Shown here: positions 4,771 through 5,044 of the stretch, piece by piece | How the letters are laid out: the number at the start of each line of letters is the position of its first letter | Numbering within the stretch: the first letter of the stretch is position 1 | Source of the DNA: an uncultured bacterium | Lineage (GTDB): Bacteria; Cyanobacteriota; Vampirovibrionia; Gastranaerophilales; Gastranaerophilaceae | NCBI GenBank assembly: GCA_900554385.1 | Contig: USHE01000125.1 | Coordinates: 1 to 5,044 of the forward strand | Length of the DNA: 5,044 bases | Reading direction: 5' to 3' | The notes under the pieces: generated by a model | Database searches by the model: none | The model's input: the letters and a program-made list of their open reading frames with translations, nothing else | What the model was told of the DNA's origin: nothing | Made by a program: the position numbers and the translations under genes

Positions 4771-5044
4771 ACTCTAATTTTAATGTTTTTTATCTAAAAA
4801 TCAATCGTTTAAATTACCGAAGTCCAAAAATTATTAGCGAAATTTTAAAGTGGGGTTTCAAAATGTGAGCCGCGTACTGTAGCGGACGGACACAAGAAAG
4901 GATTATGTTTTTTGCATGTAACGAAATGTAAAGATGAATTTAAAATAGGCTAAAAACATATAAAAAGCCAACAAAGTTTGGGTTAGTAAAGATTAGGTGG
5001 AGGTTGTGTAATATTTTTAAAAAATTATGAAGATTTTCAATTGA
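4771..5044. other. Intergenic region without an intact gene
   Basis: These 274 bp are AT-rich apart from a GC-richer patch at about 4865-4900. They must hold the promoter of the minus-strand exported protein, for which TTGAAA (rc of 4856-4861 region) with TAATAA at a poor 19-bp spacing is the only weak candidate. A purine-rich AGGTGGAGG (4995-5003 region) resembles a ribosome binding site, but the only following ATG (5027) opens a 5-codon frame ending at the window edge. No tRNA-like or other RNA fold was recognised. Confidence 0.6.
4849..4953 (+). other. Start-less open stretch with hairpin; possible gene remnant or dispersed repeat
   Basis: A 34-codon frame is open from just after a TAA (4846) to a TAA at 4951-4953, with no ATG or GTG. 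Its translation contains CEPRTVADGHKKGLCFLHV and then TKCKDEFKIG, which looks more protein-like than typical AT-rich spacer. The 5' part carries the hairpin CCGC (4870-4873) / GCGG (4882-4885), extended by TA/TA around a CTG loop with one bulged G. The patch is GC-richer than its surroundings. It could be the tail of a decayed gene, or a copy of an interspersed palindromic repeat; one copy only is visible here. Confidence 0.35.

Noticed and set aside
4962..4984. Weak CCAA/TTGG stem followed by T-run on the minus strand as a terminator
   Set aside because: Only four base pairs form; no gene is visible upstream of it on that strand within the window.

Overview
This is a 5.0 kb, AT-rich bacterial window, with genes on both strands and no tRNA, rRNA, transposase or CRISPR array. 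The central part (about 630-4770) looks like one genome. It carries a divergent rsmD/fixC pair, a fixC-fixX pair, a small duplicated-domain protein, an XRE regulator, a SAM-dependent methyltransferase and a secreted protein of unknown function. The low GC, the sparse intergenic regions and the gene set would suit an anaerobic gut bacterium. Vampirovibrionia/Gastranaerophilales (Melainabacteria) is my best guess from the general look of the proteins, but nothing in the window proves it.

The left edge (1 to roughly 600) looks different. It holds the first 127 residues of a secreted protein on the minus strand, whose signal peptide and F5/8C-like (discoidin) N-terminus are typical of Clostridia such as Lachnospiraceae. 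The gene has a near-consensus promoter (TTGAAA, 17 bp, TATACT) built into a perfect 16-bp palindrome, and a leader of about 150 nt with three hairpins. This module abuts an rsmD gene that keeps only its first half (motif I present, DPPY half absent). The junction is therefore either a real recombination point or a join between two genomes made during metagenome assembly. It is the first thing to settle.

Centre: a good sigma-70 promoter (872-900) drives fixC (948-2249). FixX (2246-2521) overlaps fixC by an ATGA start/stop. Together they encode the flavin quinone-oxidoreductase and ferredoxin subunits of an Fix/ETF-type electron-transfer system. FixA and FixB are not adjacent. A 122-aa protein with two RWYDxD repeats follows 57 bp downstream. 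Its stop lies 5 bp from the stop of a convergent XRE-family regulator gene (2953-3285).

Right part: the XRE gene and a methyltransferase gene (3439-4140) diverge from a short promoter region. A perfect 8-bp inverted repeat there is centred on the -35 of the methyltransferase promoter and is a good candidate operator for the XRE protein. The methyltransferase resembles the enzymes found in surface-polysaccharide loci, but no glycosyltransferase lies beside it. It ends in a clear intrinsic terminator whose T-tract touches the stop codon of a convergent gene for a 187-aa exported protein. The last 274 bp carry no intact gene, but include a GC-richer hairpin and a start-less 34-codon open stretch that may be a gene remnant or dispersed repeat.
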